A stretch of 64,000 bases of DNA from an uncultured Roseicyclus sp. GTDB taxonomy: Bacteria > Pseudomonadota > Alphaproteobacteria > Rhodobacterales > Rhodobacteraceae. The position numbers were made by a program, and so were the translations under genes. The notes below the pieces were generated by a model that was not told the origin of the DNA, searched no databases, and saw nothing but the letters and a program-made list of their open reading frames with translations. The stretch covers positions 186,001 through 250,000 of the forward strand of contig CANMRT010000003.1 of assembly GCA_947500415.1 (NCBI GenBank). Reading direction: 5' to 3'. This document shows, piece by piece, positions 54,325 through 63,874 of the stretch; the stretch's first letter is position 1; each line of letters begins with the position of its first letter.

Positions 54325-55533
54325 ATGCGCCCCCTTTTGATGTCCGCAGCCACCCTTCTTTTTACCACAGGTCTTGCCAGCGCTCAGACCAACGCCGTCG
54401 AGACTTGCCTCTTCGAGGAAGAGGATTGGGCGGCCACCCTTGAAGCCTGCTCAATTGCGCTCGCTGGCAGTGATCATCCTGTCGAGCAAGGACGTTACAT
54501 CCTACACCGCGGCATCGCGCGCGAGAGTTTGGGTGATATGGAAGGTGCACGTCTGGACTATATCCTATCGGGCGATTACCGGCCCGATTGGTTTCGAGGC
54601 TATGCCAATGCGGCAATCGTGAGCGACCTGTTGGATGAGCCAGAGGCGCAGCTCCGTTGGGCGCAGGCCGCCATCGACGCCGAGCCTGACAATCCGCGCG
54701 CCTATATTCAGATGCTGGTGATCGCGACCAACGGCGACGATACGGCCGCTTGCGACCCCGTCGTTGAGGCGGTTGTTGCAGCACTCCCCGATCCCGTCGA
54801 TTGGCCCTTTCAAGCTGCGCCGGACGAATACCTCATGGGCACCCTTGCCTTGTGCCTAGCCGACTTGGAGCGCAATGATGAAGCATTGCAGGCCTTCCAA
54901 TCGGCTGATTTCATGGGACTGGATGATCATTGGTTCCTCACCAACTACTCCTACTACGCACAATATGTCTTCGATCGCCCTGATATTGGCGCGGAACATG
55001 CGATACGAGCTTTGGAAACCGGTGAGCGGAATTTGTACGACGCCGACACTCTGATTTATGCGCTTGTAGATCTGAACGACATCGATGGGGCGTTGGAGAT
55101 TGCCACCGAATTTGCCGATCTGCTGGACGAACAGGAAGAGGAATGGGGCACACGGAACATCGTCGGTTGGGAACTGTTTTTGGACGGTCGCCTGGATGAA
55201 GCTGCAACCGTGATGGAGGCCTGGGTTGGCTGGGCTGAGGGCGAGCTGGCCGCCGGCAGGCCCGTCGAGGGTTACGTTTGGGATACCGTCGCTCACATTC
55301 GTGCGGCCCTTGGCGATACCGAAGGTGCAACAGAGGCGTTCAGATTGGCGTTTGAGCACTACGGTGACGCAGAAGCCGCTCACGAGCTTTATAGCTATGA
55401 GTTGACCGAACTTGGGTTCGACATCGGAGAGGGTGATGCGGGGCTTCTTGCAGCACTAGACGCCTGCGCGGCAACGGGTCCCAGCTGCCGATTAATCCCG
55501 GATGAAGAAGAAGCCGCGGCCGCCGCTGAATAA
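54325..55533 (+). CDS. Periplasmic TPR-rich protein
   Basis: A 402-residue protein with a signal peptide (ending GLASAQ) and repeated helical units of TPR/SEL1 character (YILHRGIARESLGDMEGARLDYILSGDYRPDWFRGYANAAI; AHIRAALGDTEGATEAFRLAFEHYGDAEAAHEL). Ends in a Glu/Ala tail. No enzyme domain is visible. Start at 54325 gives the signal peptide at the N-terminus; the upstream frame is rejected. Confidence 0.85.
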   Translation: MRPLLMSAATLLFTTGLASAQTNAVETCLFEEEDWAATLEACSIALAGSDHPVEQGRYILHRGIARESLGDMEGARLDYILSGDYRPDWFRGYANAAIVSDLLDEPEAQLRWAQAAIDAEPDNPRAYIQMLVIATNGDDTAACDPVVEAVVAALPDPVDWPFQAAPDEYLMGTLALCLADLERNDEALQAFQSADFMGLDDHWFLTNYSYYAQYVFDRPDIGAEHAIRALETGERNLYDADTLIYALVDLNDIDGALEIATEFADLLDEQEEEWGTRNIVGWELFLDGRLDEAATVMEAWVGWAEGELAAGRPVEGYVWDTVAHIRAALGDTEGATEAFRLAFEHYGDAEAAHELYSYELTELGFDIGEGDAGLLAALDACAATGPSCRLIPDEEEAAAAAE

Positions 55534-55545
55534 TGCCCGAAAAGA

Positions 55546-55572
55546 AAAGGCCGCCCGATTGGGGCGGCCTTT
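55546..55572. terminator. Bidirectional terminator between the TPR gene and rpsD
   Basis: AAAGGCCGCCC / GGGCGGCCTTT perfect stem with GATTG loop, A run before and T run after, suited to both convergent genes. Confidence 0.9.
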
Positions 55573-55595
55573 GAACACGCTGCTCGCAAAGAACC

Positions 55596-56216
55596 TTAGT
55601 TCTTCGCGTAGAATTCCACGACGAGGTTCGGCTCCATCACGACCGGGTAAGGCACATCGCCCAGGCCCGGGGTGCGCACGAATGTGGCGGTCATTTTGGA
55701 GTGGTCGACGTCCAGGTAATCCGGCACGTCACGCTCGGCCAATTGAGCGGCCTCAAGAACGATGGCCAGCTGCTTGGAGCGATCACGCACTTCGATCACG
55801 TCACCTTCCTGCACACGGTAGGACGGGATGTTGACCTTCTTGCCGTTCACTTTTACGTGGCCGTGGTTCACGAACTGACGTGCTGCGAAGACCGTCGGTA
55901 CAAACTTGGCGCGGTAGACCAGCGCGTCCAGGCGACGCTCCAGCAAACCGATGAGAAGTTCGCCCGTGTCACCGCGCAGACGCTCGGCTTCGGCGTAAAT
56001 GCGGCGGAATTGTTTTTCCGTCAAGTCGCCGTAGTAGCCCTTGAGCTTCTGCTTTGCGCGCAGCTGCAGGCCGAAGTCGGACATCTTGCCCTTGCGGCGC
56101 TGACCGTGCTGGCCGGGGCCGTATTCGCGGCGGTTGACGGGGGATTTCGGACGCCCCCAGATGTTTTCGCCCATCCGGCGGTCGATCTTGTACTTGGCAG
56201 ACGTGCGTTTGGTCAC
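55596..56216 (-). CDS. rpsD: 30S ribosomal protein S4
   Basis: A 206-residue S4 protein with a GTG start at 56216: [26 protein letters not shown], then the S4 domain ([31 protein letters not shown]). Length is standard. GGAG ribosome site. It binds 16S rRNA early in 30S assembly. It stands alone, as is common in alphaproteobacteria. Confidence 0.97.
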   Translation of the reverse strand: MTKRTSAKYKIDRRMGENIWGRPKSPVNRREYGPGQHGQRRKGKMSDFGLQLRAKQKLKGYYGDLTEKQFRRIYAEAERLRGDTGELLIGLLERRLDALVYRAKFVPTVFAARQFVNHGHVKVNGKKVNIPSYRVQEGDVIEVRDRSKQLAIVLEAAQLAERDVPDYLDVDHSKMTATFVRTPGLGDVPYPVVMEPNLVVEFYAKN

Positions 56217-56315
56217 GGCTGTTCTCCTTCGTTCAGGTTTCGAAGGGCGTTGTCCTCTTCCCGGATTTGGCCGGGATGACAGGGATCCCCTCGCGGGGGC
56301 CACCAACACCAAATG

Positions 56316-56344
56316 AAAACCCCGGGCCTTGCGGTCCGGGATTG
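56316..56344 (-). terminator. Possible terminator after the Hint-domain gene
   Basis: On the minus strand TCCCGG-ACCGCAAGG-CCGGGG, followed by TTTT, can form a short GC-rich hairpin in the gap upstream of rpsD. The same gap probably also holds the rpsD promoter. Confidence 0.5.
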
Positions 56345-56418
56345 CCGGGCTTTTAGGCTCGGATCAGTGGGGTGTAAACCTTAAAGTGCAGCCTCTCTGA
56401 GGGTGACAGGCTTTCAGG

Positions 56419-57501
56419 TCAATGCACCCGGGCGGCGATGGGTTTGGTCGGCGCACCATGGATCAGGATCGCTGCCTCGGCACGGGTCAACATACGTCGC
56501 ACTGGGGCACCGTAGGCGTGCGGGTTATGACCCAGCTCGGGGCGCATCTCTAGCAGGCTGTTGCGTTGCAGGTTCGACAGATGCTCAAGCCCCATGAAGC
56601 CGGGATGGAAGCTTTCGACCTCAAGCCCATTGGCCCAAACCACTTCATGCCGATCAAGCATCAAGTGAATGTAGAACGTCTCCCGCAACGAATGGTCAAC
56701 GGTCACACGGCTGTCGCCCACCAAATCGGCAGCGCGAACCAGCACTTCGTCCTCACCCCAAAGATCCATTGCAGCGCGGCCAGTGATCAACACGCGATGT
56801 TCGGGGCTGACGATCAGATCGGCATCGGGGCGCTCTACTCCAAGGGCGCCGGCCCGCATGCGGATCGGGCGTTGATCAGGCATTGCAAAGAGGCGCGCGC
56901 CAGACATGCGGCGGTGGCCGGACCACAAAACTTCTTGCGGGCCGTCGTCACGGGTTAGAACGCGGTCGCCGGTCCCAAGCTCTTCAATCGCTACGTCACC
57001 GTCTTCGGTGCGGATGCGGGTGCCGGGGGTGAAACAGATCACTGCTGGCTCGTCACTGGGCGTGGGCTTCAGTGTTTCTTCGTTGCGATGCACGATGGTC
57101 AACTCGCGACCAGAGGGCGGCGGATCACCGGCCAACAGCAACAGCGGCGGCGTGCCGTCTTCCAGCAAGATCGGAACAATGGTGTAAAACTTTGCTCCAT
57201 CTGACACGACAAACGCACCGCGATAGAGGGGGTCGGCATCGGTGGCGGCAAATTCGGCGGGGCTCGGCCCGGGGTTCTGCAACAGTTTGCGAACCACCCG
57301 TGCCGCACGGCTGCGGAGTTCATCCTGGTCCCGGCTGGCGGTCAGAAGAAGCGCCGCGGGATCTCCATCCAGCGGTTGGAGCCTCCCATGCCAGCTCCAG
57401 TTCATTCCTTCGGCCAGTTCTTGTTGTGGTTCTGCCGGAAACCCTTCGATGCAGGTCTGCGCCCATGCGATCACGAACGCGCCCTGAAAGCCCGTAGCCA
57501 T
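56419..57501 (-). CDS. Hint-domain (Hedgehog/intein) protein
   Basis: A 360-residue protein. Residues 1-150 are unrelated to known families; the Hint domain follows, starting at Cys156 (ICFTPGTRIRTEDGDVAIEELGTGDRVLTRDDGPQEVLWSGHRR) with the later block LIVSPEHRVLITGRAAM. Such domains occur in many rhodobacterial secreted proteins. Autoproteolysis would need Cys156 and a His; SPEHRV supplies one candidate. The rest of the protein has no signal peptide. Start at 57501 chosen for MATGFQGAF. Confidence 0.85.
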   Translation of the reverse strand: MATGFQGAFVIAWAQTCIEGFPAEPQQELAEGMNWSWHGRLQPLDGDPAALLLTASRDQDELRSRAARVVRKLLQNPGPSPAEFAATDADPLYRGAFVVSDGAKFYTIVPILLEDGTPPLLLLAGDPPPSGRELTIVHRNEETLKPTPSDEPAVICFTPGTRIRTEDGDVAIEELGTGDRVLTRDDGPQEVLWSGHRRMSGARLFAMPDQRPIRMRAGALGVERPDADLIVSPEHRVLITGRAAMDLWGEDEVLVRAADLVGDSRVTVDHSLRETFYIHLMLDRHEVVWANGLEVESFHPGFMGLEHLSNLQRNSLLEMRPELGHNPHAYGAPVRRMLTRAEAAILIHGAPTKPIAARVH

Positions 57502-57638
57502 GTTGATATGCCCCGCCTCGGAGTTTTTGACGTGTTTGGCCGGTGGTTGTTCCCCGACCTTTGGCAGGACGCTAGCAGAGGTGATTCGTTTGGGGCAAGC
57601 CTCCGATTCGCTTTTTCGAATCGGGTGAGTCGTTTTTG

Positions 57639-58565
57639 TCAAAACCGCAGCAGCATCGACAAAGATCCGACCAGTTGGCCTTCCTCTTGCCCAACGAATT
57701 CTTCGGAAAGGTATGTCACGCCATAGGAGAAATCGACCGGCCCAAATCCGTAGTGCGCGGCACCTCGCAGGCGGAAGCGGATGTCTTCCGGCGCAGGTCC
57801 ATTGTCAGGCAACAGGACACTTTCATGCACGTAGGCCACGTCTCCCCCGGCTGAGAAACTCCATCCGCCGGTCGTGTCACCGGCGATTGCGACGACACGC
57901 TGTCCGGTCACGGGATCACGCAGCAGGAAGGATTCGTTGTCGAAATTTCCAAGCCGAATGTCCGCCCCGACGCGCGCGAGCGTCTCAACCCCGATCTGCG
58001 CCTCAACGAACGGACGCAATTCGGATGTGCCAACCTCAAAGCTGCGTGCAGCCTCACCCGTTACATTCAAATAGACACCATCTTCGATCATGAAATTCGA
58101 CAGATCCACATCCGAACCACCAAAGGTTCGGTGGATACTGTCGTGTAGATCCATCAGGCCAGTCTGGTCGCCGGTAAGGGCAATGTCCGCCCCTGCAGAA
58201 ATCTCAAACCCGCGATAATCGAAGTGGGTGGACGCCCCAAGATAAAGCGCGGGCGCATAGCGGCGATCACCAGCAGCAGGTGCTGCCAGATTGTCGGGCG
58301 CAATGATCTCGCCTCGAAAACGTACTTCGATCAGTTCGAACGGCGCGTATGGCAACGCCCCATCCCAATCGGAAGCCCACAGCGTGCTGACCTGATAGCC
58401 ACCGGTGCGCCAACGATCAAACCGGTCACCAATTGGCATGCCGAACCAGTCGTTCGTGAAGATCTGCGTCACGCCCTGAAACTGGTAGGCGCTGTCTTGG
58501 GCCAAGGCCGGTGTTGCCGCAAAAGCCGCAATAAGGGCCGCGGCCCGGAAGGATTTTGGTGTCAT
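57639..58565 (-). CDS. LpxR-like lipid A deacylase (DUF2219 family)
   Basis: A 308-residue protein with a signal peptide (ending PALAQ) and beta-barrel-like segments. The N-terminal TNDWFGMPIGDRFDRWRTGGYQVS resembles the LpxR active-site region (Asn-Asp and following Arg/Thr-Gly) and the DUF2219 family. LpxR removes the 3'-acyloxyacyl chain of lipid A in the outer membrane. The C-terminal Phe (SLSMLLRF) fits an outer-membrane barrel. Activity here is inferred. Confidence 0.85.
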   Translation of the reverse strand: MTPKSFRAAALIAAFAATPALAQDSAYQFQGVTQIFTNDWFGMPIGDRFDRWRTGGYQVSTLWASDWDGALPYAPFELIEVRFRGEIIAPDNLAAPAAGDRRYAPALYLGASTHFDYRGFEISAGADIALTGDQTGLMDLHDSIHRTFGGSDVDLSNFMIEDGVYLNVTGEAARSFEVGTSELRPFVEAQIGVETLARVGADIRLGNFDNESFLLRDPVTGQRVVAIAGDTTGGWSFSAGGDVAYVHESVLLPDNGPAPEDIRFRLRGAAHYGFGPVDFSYGVTYLSEEFVGQEEGQLVGSLSMLLRF

Positions 58566-58746
58566 TGTACCTGCTCAATGCTCTGTGTTTCGGCATTTGT
58601 TGCCGATGATTTGTGGCGAAATTAACGCATAGACGGGATTTGAGGCAGAATTTCTTCGAATACGCACGATCCGGTACAAGGTTGCGGCATCTGCGTGACA
58701 CCTATTGTCCGTTGACATGCCGCGCAGCTGTGCAATCCATTGCCAC

Positions 58747-58998
58747 ATGGGATTGCCCCGCCGCCATATCCGGATCGGAGCCACTTTATGCGTTGCTATG
58801 GGGTTGTTCTTCGGAACAGCCGCCTATTTCGGTGCGGACTTCAATTTGCGACCCCATGGGGAGCGCTATGCCATCGCAAGCTTTCTTGAGTGGCTAACCG
58901 ACCTTTTGGGACCAATCGGTGCGGCTTTGGTCTGTGTCGGAGCGGGGATCGCCGGTGCTGTGGCCGTATTGCGGTTTCTGAAACCGTCAGACGAGTAA
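58747..58998 (+). CDS. Small membrane protein, unknown function
   Basis: About 83 residues with two hydrophobic segments (IGATLCVAMGLFFGTAAYFG; GPIGAALVCVGAGIAGAVAVL). An ATG at 58717 would extend it by 10 residues; no strong ribosome site decides. Convergent with nrdJ. Family not recognised. Confidence 0.55.
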   Translation: MGLPRRHIRIGATLCVAMGLFFGTAAYFGADFNLRPHGERYAIASFLEWLTDLLGPIGAALVCVGAGIAGAVAVLRFLKPSDE

Positions 58999-59008
58999 AT
59001 CGCCCAAC

Positions 59009-61285
59009 CTAACCGCACTTCGAATGGCCGCAGTTGCCACATGTCAGGCAGCCTTCAACCATCCGCAAATCATACTGCCCACACGATGGGCACGCCGGGC
59101 CGGGGCGATTGCCGATATTGACCACCTGCGCCTGCGGGTCGGATTTCAGGCCCATGCCTTCCCCCGCCAAGAAACCCGTAGCGATCATGTGCTTCTCAAT
59201 CACGCCTCCAATCGCTGCGAGGATTGAAGGCACGTATTTGCCCTGCATCCAGGCGCCACCGCGCGGGTCAAAGACGGCCTTGAGCTCTTCTACTACGAAA
59301 CTCACATCACCGCCGCGCCGGAACACGGCTGAGATCATGCGCGTCAGTGCCACAGTCCAGGCGAAATGCTCCATGTTCTTGGAGTTGATAAAGACCTCGA
59401 ACGGACGCCGGTGGCCGTTCAGCACGATGTCATTGATGGTGATATAAAGTGCGTGCTCGCTATCAGGCCATTTGACTTTGTAAGTATTGCCCTCAAGCTC
59501 CGAGGGTCGATCAAGCGGCTCGGACATATAGACTATCTCGCCGCCCGCAGCTTCTACGGCTTCCACCGCCTGCGGTTTATCCTCGGTCTCCGACACGGAC
59601 AGGACGGAGCCGGTCACGTCGTTAGGGCGATATGTCGTGCAACCCTTGCAGCCGGTGGCATAGGCCTCGGTATAGACATCCTTGAACGCCTCAAAACTGA
59701 TGTCGGCAGGCACGTTGATTGTCTTGGAAATCGACGAATCCACCCAAGGCTGCGCTGCGGCCTGCATCCGGACATGGTCCATCGGTGCGAGGGTTTGCGC
59801 GGTGACGAAGTAATCCGGCAGGGGTGTGTCGCCACGAAGCTCCCGCCATTGGGCGACAGCGTAGTCCACCACTTCTTCCTCGGTCCGAGTGCCGTCGGGC
59901 TGCAGCACCTTGCGGGTATAGGAATTGGCAAAGATCGGCTCGATCCCTGAGGAAACATTACCCGCATAAAGGGAAATCGTGCCCGTTGGCGCGATGGAGG
60001 TGAGAAGCGCGTTACGCAATCCATGCTCGGCAATCAGCGCCTGCACGTCGGCGTTCAGTCGCTGGATCATCGGCGCTTTCGCGTAAGCCTCAGCATCGAA
60101 CAGCGGGAACGCGCCCTTCTCTTTCGCGAGCATTGCCGACGCCCGATAGGATGCATTCGCGATCCGCGCCATCCATTGCCCGGTCAGGTCCACAGCCTCT
60201 TCCGAGCCGTAGGTCACGCCACTCATCGCCAGTGCATCGGCCAAGCCGGTGACACCAAGCCCAATCCGGCGTTTCGCCTGCGCTTCCTGCCGCTGCGCCT
60301 CCAACGGGAAGCGCGAGGCGTCGACCACATTGTCCATCATGCGGATGGCAGTCGCTACGAGATCGTCGAGCGCGGCGTCAGGGATTGTGCCGCCCGCAAA
60401 CGGGTTTTCCACCAGCCGCGCAAGGTTGATCGACCCGAGCAAACAAGCGCCATAGGGGGGCAAAGGTTGCTCGCCGCAAGGGTTCGTCGCGGCGATGGTC
60501 TCAGCGTAATTCAGGTTGTTCTCGGCATTGATTCGGTCGATGAAGATCACGCCCGGCTCAGCATAGTCGTAGGTCGCGCGCATCATCTTGTCCCATAGCT
60601 CACGAGCCTGGACCGTGCGGTAGACTTTTCCATCAAAAACCAGCTCCCAGGGGCCATCGGCTTTGACCGCCTCCATGAACGGATCGGTCGCCAGGACGGA
60701 AACGTTGAACATCCGCAAACGTGCGGGGTCCTGTTTCGCCTCAATAAACGCCTCGATATCGGGGTGATCACAGCGCAACGTCGCCATCATCGCACCACGA
60801 CGGGAGCCTGCCGACATGATCGTGCGGCACATCGCGTCCCATACATCCATGAAAGACAATGGGCCGGATGCATCGGCGGCTACGCCTTTCACATCGGCGC
60901 CCTTGGGCCGGATGGTAGAGAAATCGTATCCGATCCCGCCGCCCTGCTGCATCGTCAACGCAGCTTCCTTTAGCATGTCGAAAATGCCGCCCATGCTGTC
61001 AGGCACGGTGCCCATGACGAAGCAATTGAACAGCGTCACAGAACGGCCTGTGCCCGCACCTGCCACGATCCGGCCCGCAGGCAGGTATTTGAAATCCGAA
61101 AGAGCTTCATAGAATTGGTCAGAGAACGACGTCTTGTCCCCTTCCACCTCAGCCAAAGCATCCGCGATCCGGCGCCAAGTGGCTTCGACATCCGCGTCCA
61201 AGGGCCTACCGTCCGCCTCTTTCAAGCGATACTTCATGTCCCAGATCTGCTCGGCAATTGGGGCGGCAAAGCGGGTCACAGGCAC
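59009..61285 (-). CDS. nrdJ: Adenosylcobalamin-dependent (class II) ribonucleotide reductase
   Basis: A 758-residue reductase of the NrdJ type: PAGRIVAGAGTGRSVTLFNCFV, catalytic centre NPCGEQPLPPYGACLLGSINL, SGIEPIFANSYTRKV, and a C-terminal zinc ribbon with the pairs CPSCGQYD ... CLTCGNCGHSKCG. It makes deoxyribonucleotides without oxygen, using coenzyme B12. The upstream gap of about 120 bp is too short for a cobalamin riboswitch. Confidence 0.96.
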   Translation of the reverse strand: MPVTRFAAPIAEQIWDMKYRLKEADGRPLDADVEATWRRIADALAEVEGDKTSFSDQFYEALSDFKYLPAGRIVAGAGTGRSVTLFNCFVMGTVPDSMGGIFDMLKEAALTMQQGGGIGYDFSTIRPKGADVKGVAADASGPLSFMDVWDAMCRTIMSAGSRRGAMMATLRCDHPDIEAFIEAKQDPARLRMFNVSVLATDPFMEAVKADGPWELVFDGKVYRTVQARELWDKMMRATYDYAEPGVIFIDRINAENNLNYAETIAATNPCGEQPLPPYGACLLGSINLARLVENPFAGGTIPDAALDDLVATAIRMMDNVVDASRFPLEAQRQEAQAKRRIGLGVTGLADALAMSGVTYGSEEAVDLTGQWMARIANASYRASAMLAKEKGAFPLFDAEAYAKAPMIQRLNADVQALIAEHGLRNALLTSIAPTGTISLYAGNVSSGIEPIFANSYTRKVLQPDGTRTEEEVVDYAVAQWRELRGDTPLPDYFVTAQTLAPMDHVRMQAAAQPWVDSSISKTINVPADISFEAFKDVYTEAYATGCKGCTTYRPNDVTGSVLSVSETEDKPQAVEAVEAAGGEIVYMSEPLDRPSELEGNTYKVKWPDSEHALYITINDIVLNGHRRPFEVFINSKNMEHFAWTVALTRMISAVFRRGGDVSFVVEELKAVFDPRGGAWMQGKYVPSILAAIGGVIEKHMIATGFLAGEGMGLKSDPQAQVVNIGNRPGPACPSCGQYDLRMVEGCLTCGNCGHSKCG

Positions 61286-61406
61286 TACTCCTTGGTGGGT
61301 GATGGCGAGATTCTACCAGATAGGTTGTATGACACAAATGTCGCGCCCAGACCAGCATTTGCGCTCGAATCGAGGCCGAATGCAGTGGCACGGGAGGAGT
61401 TTCACG

Positions 61407-62099
61407 ATGACCAGCCACGCCGACTTTCTCTGTCAGGGCTACGCGGTTCTGGCAGAACGTATCAACGACGCCGACCTTGAGGCCTTGCGACACGCCGCCG
61501 ACGCGCTGATAGCAGAGCCCGCTGCAGCGGACGGCGGAAACCATGAAATCAATCGCGGCGCAGATCGTCAATTCCTGCACAAACGGCACATGGACTTCCC
61601 AGATGTGGAGCGTTTTCTGTTCTCTGACCAAATGCGCTCAGTGACGAGCATCGCGCTGAAAGATCCGCATCTCTTCAACGAGCAATTCGTGGTTAAAGGC
61701 CCGCGCACCGGGGCCAGCTTTGCTTGGCACCAGGATGGCGCCTACGTACCGTTCAATCACAAGCCCTACCTCTCGGTCTGGATCGCGCTGGATGACACGA
61801 CGCTTGAAAACGGCGCGCTCAGCTGCCTGCCGCGCGACCTGACTACACAAGCCCATATCGACCCGCATCGATGGGACGATGTCGGGAAGGAGAAGGTCGG
61901 ATATGAAGGGGCAGAAGAGGGGGAAGCCTTGCCTTGCCTCGCCGGGACAATGGTTATCTTTTCGTCGCTCACACTGCATCGTTCCGGCGCAAACACCACC
62001 GCACGACCGCGTCGCGCCTATCTTGCGCAGTACTCCGACGGCCCGATCCTTGATCCATCCACAGGAAATCCGCGCAATTTCGCCAAACCTCTGGCCTAA
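61407..62099 (+). CDS. Phytanoyl-CoA dioxygenase-family protein
   Basis: A 230-residue Fe(II)/2-oxoglutarate oxygenase-like protein. The iron site is seen as WHQDGAYV (His and Asp) and a distal His/Arg pair in LTLHRSGANTTARPRRAY. Substrate unknown. Start at 61407 with GGAGGAG ribosome site; the longer frame overlaps nrdJ antisense. Confidence 0.92.
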   Translation: MTSHADFLCQGYAVLAERINDADLEALRHAADALIAEPAAADGGNHEINRGADRQFLHKRHMDFPDVERFLFSDQMRSVTSIALKDPHLFNEQFVVKGPRTGASFAWHQDGAYVPFNHKPYLSVWIALDDTTLENGALSCLPRDLTTQAHIDPHRWDDVGKEKVGYEGAEEGEALPCLAGTMVIFSSLTLHRSGANTTARPRRAYLAQYSDGPILDPSTGNPRNFAKPLA

Positions 62100-62158
62100 G
62101 GGTTGCCCCGGGCGGCTAGGCTGCTAGCCTCTCTCCCCACATCATCGGGGGATGAAGC

Positions 62159-62590
62159 GTGGCTGACACCATACATCTTGTGAAGCTCTGCGTCGGTGCA
62201 GAGAAGGTTGAAGACCTGCTGGATTGGCAGGAAAGCCCCCGCGCGAAAGGGCCAGACGGCCTGCCGCGCCATGTCACACGCATGTGGCCCAAGCGCGCTG
62301 ATCAAATCCTGAACGGCGGGTCGCTTTTTTGGGTGTTCAAAGGCTTGGTGCTGTGCCGCCAACCCATCGTCCGGCTCGACTCTGTGGATCGGGGCGACGG
62401 CATTAACCGTTGTGGCATTGTGCTCGATCCTAACGTTGTGCGTGTGGCCGCAACGCCAAAACGTCCGTTTCAGGGCTGGCGTTACCTTCAGCCCGGCGAC
62501 GCGCCCCGCGATTTGCCGAAAGGCCGCGCCTCGCAGGAGCCGCTGCCACAGCAACTGGAAAACGCGCTTGCTGAGATTGGGGTGCTCTAA
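62159..62590 (+). CDS. DUF1489-family protein
   Basis: A 143-residue protein with a GTG start. The N-terminus (MADTIHLVKLCVGAEKVEDLLDWQ) and RDLPKGRASQEPLPQQL end are typical of DUF1489, an alphaproteobacterial family of unknown function. Confidence 0.9.
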   Translation: MADTIHLVKLCVGAEKVEDLLDWQESPRAKGPDGLPRHVTRMWPKRADQILNGGSLFWVFKGLVLCRQPIVRLDSVDRGDGINRCGIVLDPNVVRVAATPKRPFQGWRYLQPGDAPRDLPKGRASQEPLPQQLENALAEIGVL

Positions 62591-62600
62591 CGCACAAAAA

Positions 62601-62625
62601 AACCGGGCACCCAAAGGCACCCGGT
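62601..62625. terminator. Hairpin between convergent DUF1489 and OMP genes
   Basis: AACCGGG / CCCGGTT stem, preceded by an A run and followed by a T-rich stretch. Confidence 0.75.
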
Positions 62626-62648
62626 TCATTTTCAGATACTGACCAGGA

Positions 62649-63632
62649 TCAGAACGAGTTCAGAACCGATTCCAGCGCCGAACGATACTCACCGCGCGCA
62701 GTGCGGGTGTTGGAGTTCAGCGGAGTAGTGGAGCCGTTTCCAATCGGAATAGTCACGCCAAGCGCGAAACGATCGATCTCAGGCGATAGGCCAGGGACCA
62801 GGACGTCCAGGTCCAGGTTTGTGCGCGAATATTCTGCGCTCAGGACAACTGGCAAGGAGCCAGAGGCGGAAAGGTCATACGATCCACCCAGCGTCAGACC
62901 AACGGCCGTGATGTCAGACGGCGCACCCAGATCACTCAGATCCAGATTTGCGCCACCAACAGCACCGTAGATGTCGAACCCGTTGCCGAGGTCATATTCT
63001 GCGCCAACCGAGTAGGTCGTTGCCGAAATGGTAATCGGGGTGATGTCGATGTTTGTGCGCATGACAGAGCCGAAGACTTCAAGGTTCGGCATAACTTCAT
63101 AGGCACCGGAGATACCGAAATCGGTGACGTCCAGAGTTGTCAGAACACCGTTCGGATCGTCCAGATCGGTCATGCCGTAGAAGACCTCCACATGGCCTTG
63201 ACCGAAGTCATAGCCACCGAACACACCGTAGCTGGTCGTGTCGATGCCGATGTTGATCGGGCCAAGAAGGCCAAGATCAAGATCGTTCATCCGCAAGTAA
63301 GCACCGGCATAACCGCCGTTGCCGAAGTTGTACTGCGGCTCAAGGTAGAAGCTCATCAAATCGACATTGAGGTCACCACCGATGCCGGTGATCTCGAGGT
63401 TGCCGGTGTTCATGTTGGCGCCAACACCAACCGAGAACGACTCGTTGAAGTGAACATCACCGTCGAAGTCGAACGAGTAGCCGTTAAGCGTAACGCTTGT
63501 TCCGAGGATGTCAGTTGAGTTGAAGTTTGCGCCAACGGTGACGGAGCCATCGAATTCGAGACCTTGGGCAGAAGCGAGGGCAGGCATAACCATAATGGTA
63601 GTGGCCAGCAAAACTGGGCGGATCATATCCAT
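62649..63632 (-). CDS. Beta-barrel outer-membrane protein
   Basis: A 327-residue protein with a signal peptide (cut near ALASAQ) and alternating beta-strand pattern throughout (GYAGAYLRMNDLDLGLL; FGVFGGYDFGQGHVEVFYG), low in Lys, rich in Gly, Asp and Asn, as in porin-like barrels. It ends in Phe. It does not match the classical rhodobacterial trimeric porin. Downstream in its message lies the convergent hairpin. Confidence 0.85.
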   Translation of the reverse strand: MDMIRPVLLATTIMVMPALASAQGLEFDGSVTVGANFNSTDILGTSVTLNGYSFDFDGDVHFNESFSVGVGANMNTGNLEITGIGGDLNVDLMSFYLEPQYNFGNGGYAGAYLRMNDLDLGLLGPINIGIDTTSYGVFGGYDFGQGHVEVFYGMTDLDDPNGVLTTLDVTDFGISGAYEVMPNLEVFGSVMRTNIDITPITISATTYSVGAEYDLGNGFDIYGAVGGANLDLSDLGAPSDITAVGLTLGGSYDLSASGSLPVVLSAEYSRTNLDLDVLVPGLSPEIDRFALGVTIPIGNGSTTPLNSNTRTARGEYRSALESVLNSF

Positions 63633-63650
63633 GTTCCTTGTGTCAAATTT

Positions 63651-63765
63651 TGAAGGGCGTCGTCAGGGGCAGAGTTTGGAAATTCCCCGGCGACTATCGT
63701 CCATTTAGATTTTGAAAGTGTCGTCGGGGGCAGAGTTTGAAATTCCCGACAGCAGTCGTCTATGC
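63651..63765. repeat. Two direct repeats upstream of the OMP gene
   Basis: Two related copies of about 53 bp, at 63651-63703 and 63713-63765, each with TGAA, GTCGTC(A/G)GGGGCAGAGTTTG, AAATTCCC and a closing TCGTC-AT. In the minus-strand message each can form a hairpin; in the second it is GTCGGG / CCCGAC. They lie in the 5' untranslated region of the OMP gene. Confidence 0.7.
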
Positions 63766-63767
63766 GG

Positions 63768-63782
63768 TTAACAATACGTTAA
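63768..63782. promoter_or_regulatory. Candidate CtrA site
   Basis: TTAA-CAATACG-TTAA is an exact match to the CtrA consensus TTAA-N7-TTAA, about 140 bp upstream of the OMP gene start, just beyond the direct repeats. Confidence 0.5.
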
Positions 63783-63874
63783 CGGGCATGTGATGGGCAA
63801 CGTGCGGGAAACCTAACCCACGGATTCGAGTGGTTTGTACTTGGGTGTTGCAGAATGGTCACGAAAGCCCGGGC

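Noticed and set aside
61286-61406. Cobalamin riboswitch before nrdJ
   Set aside because: The gap is only about 120 bp and shows no B12-box-like sequence.
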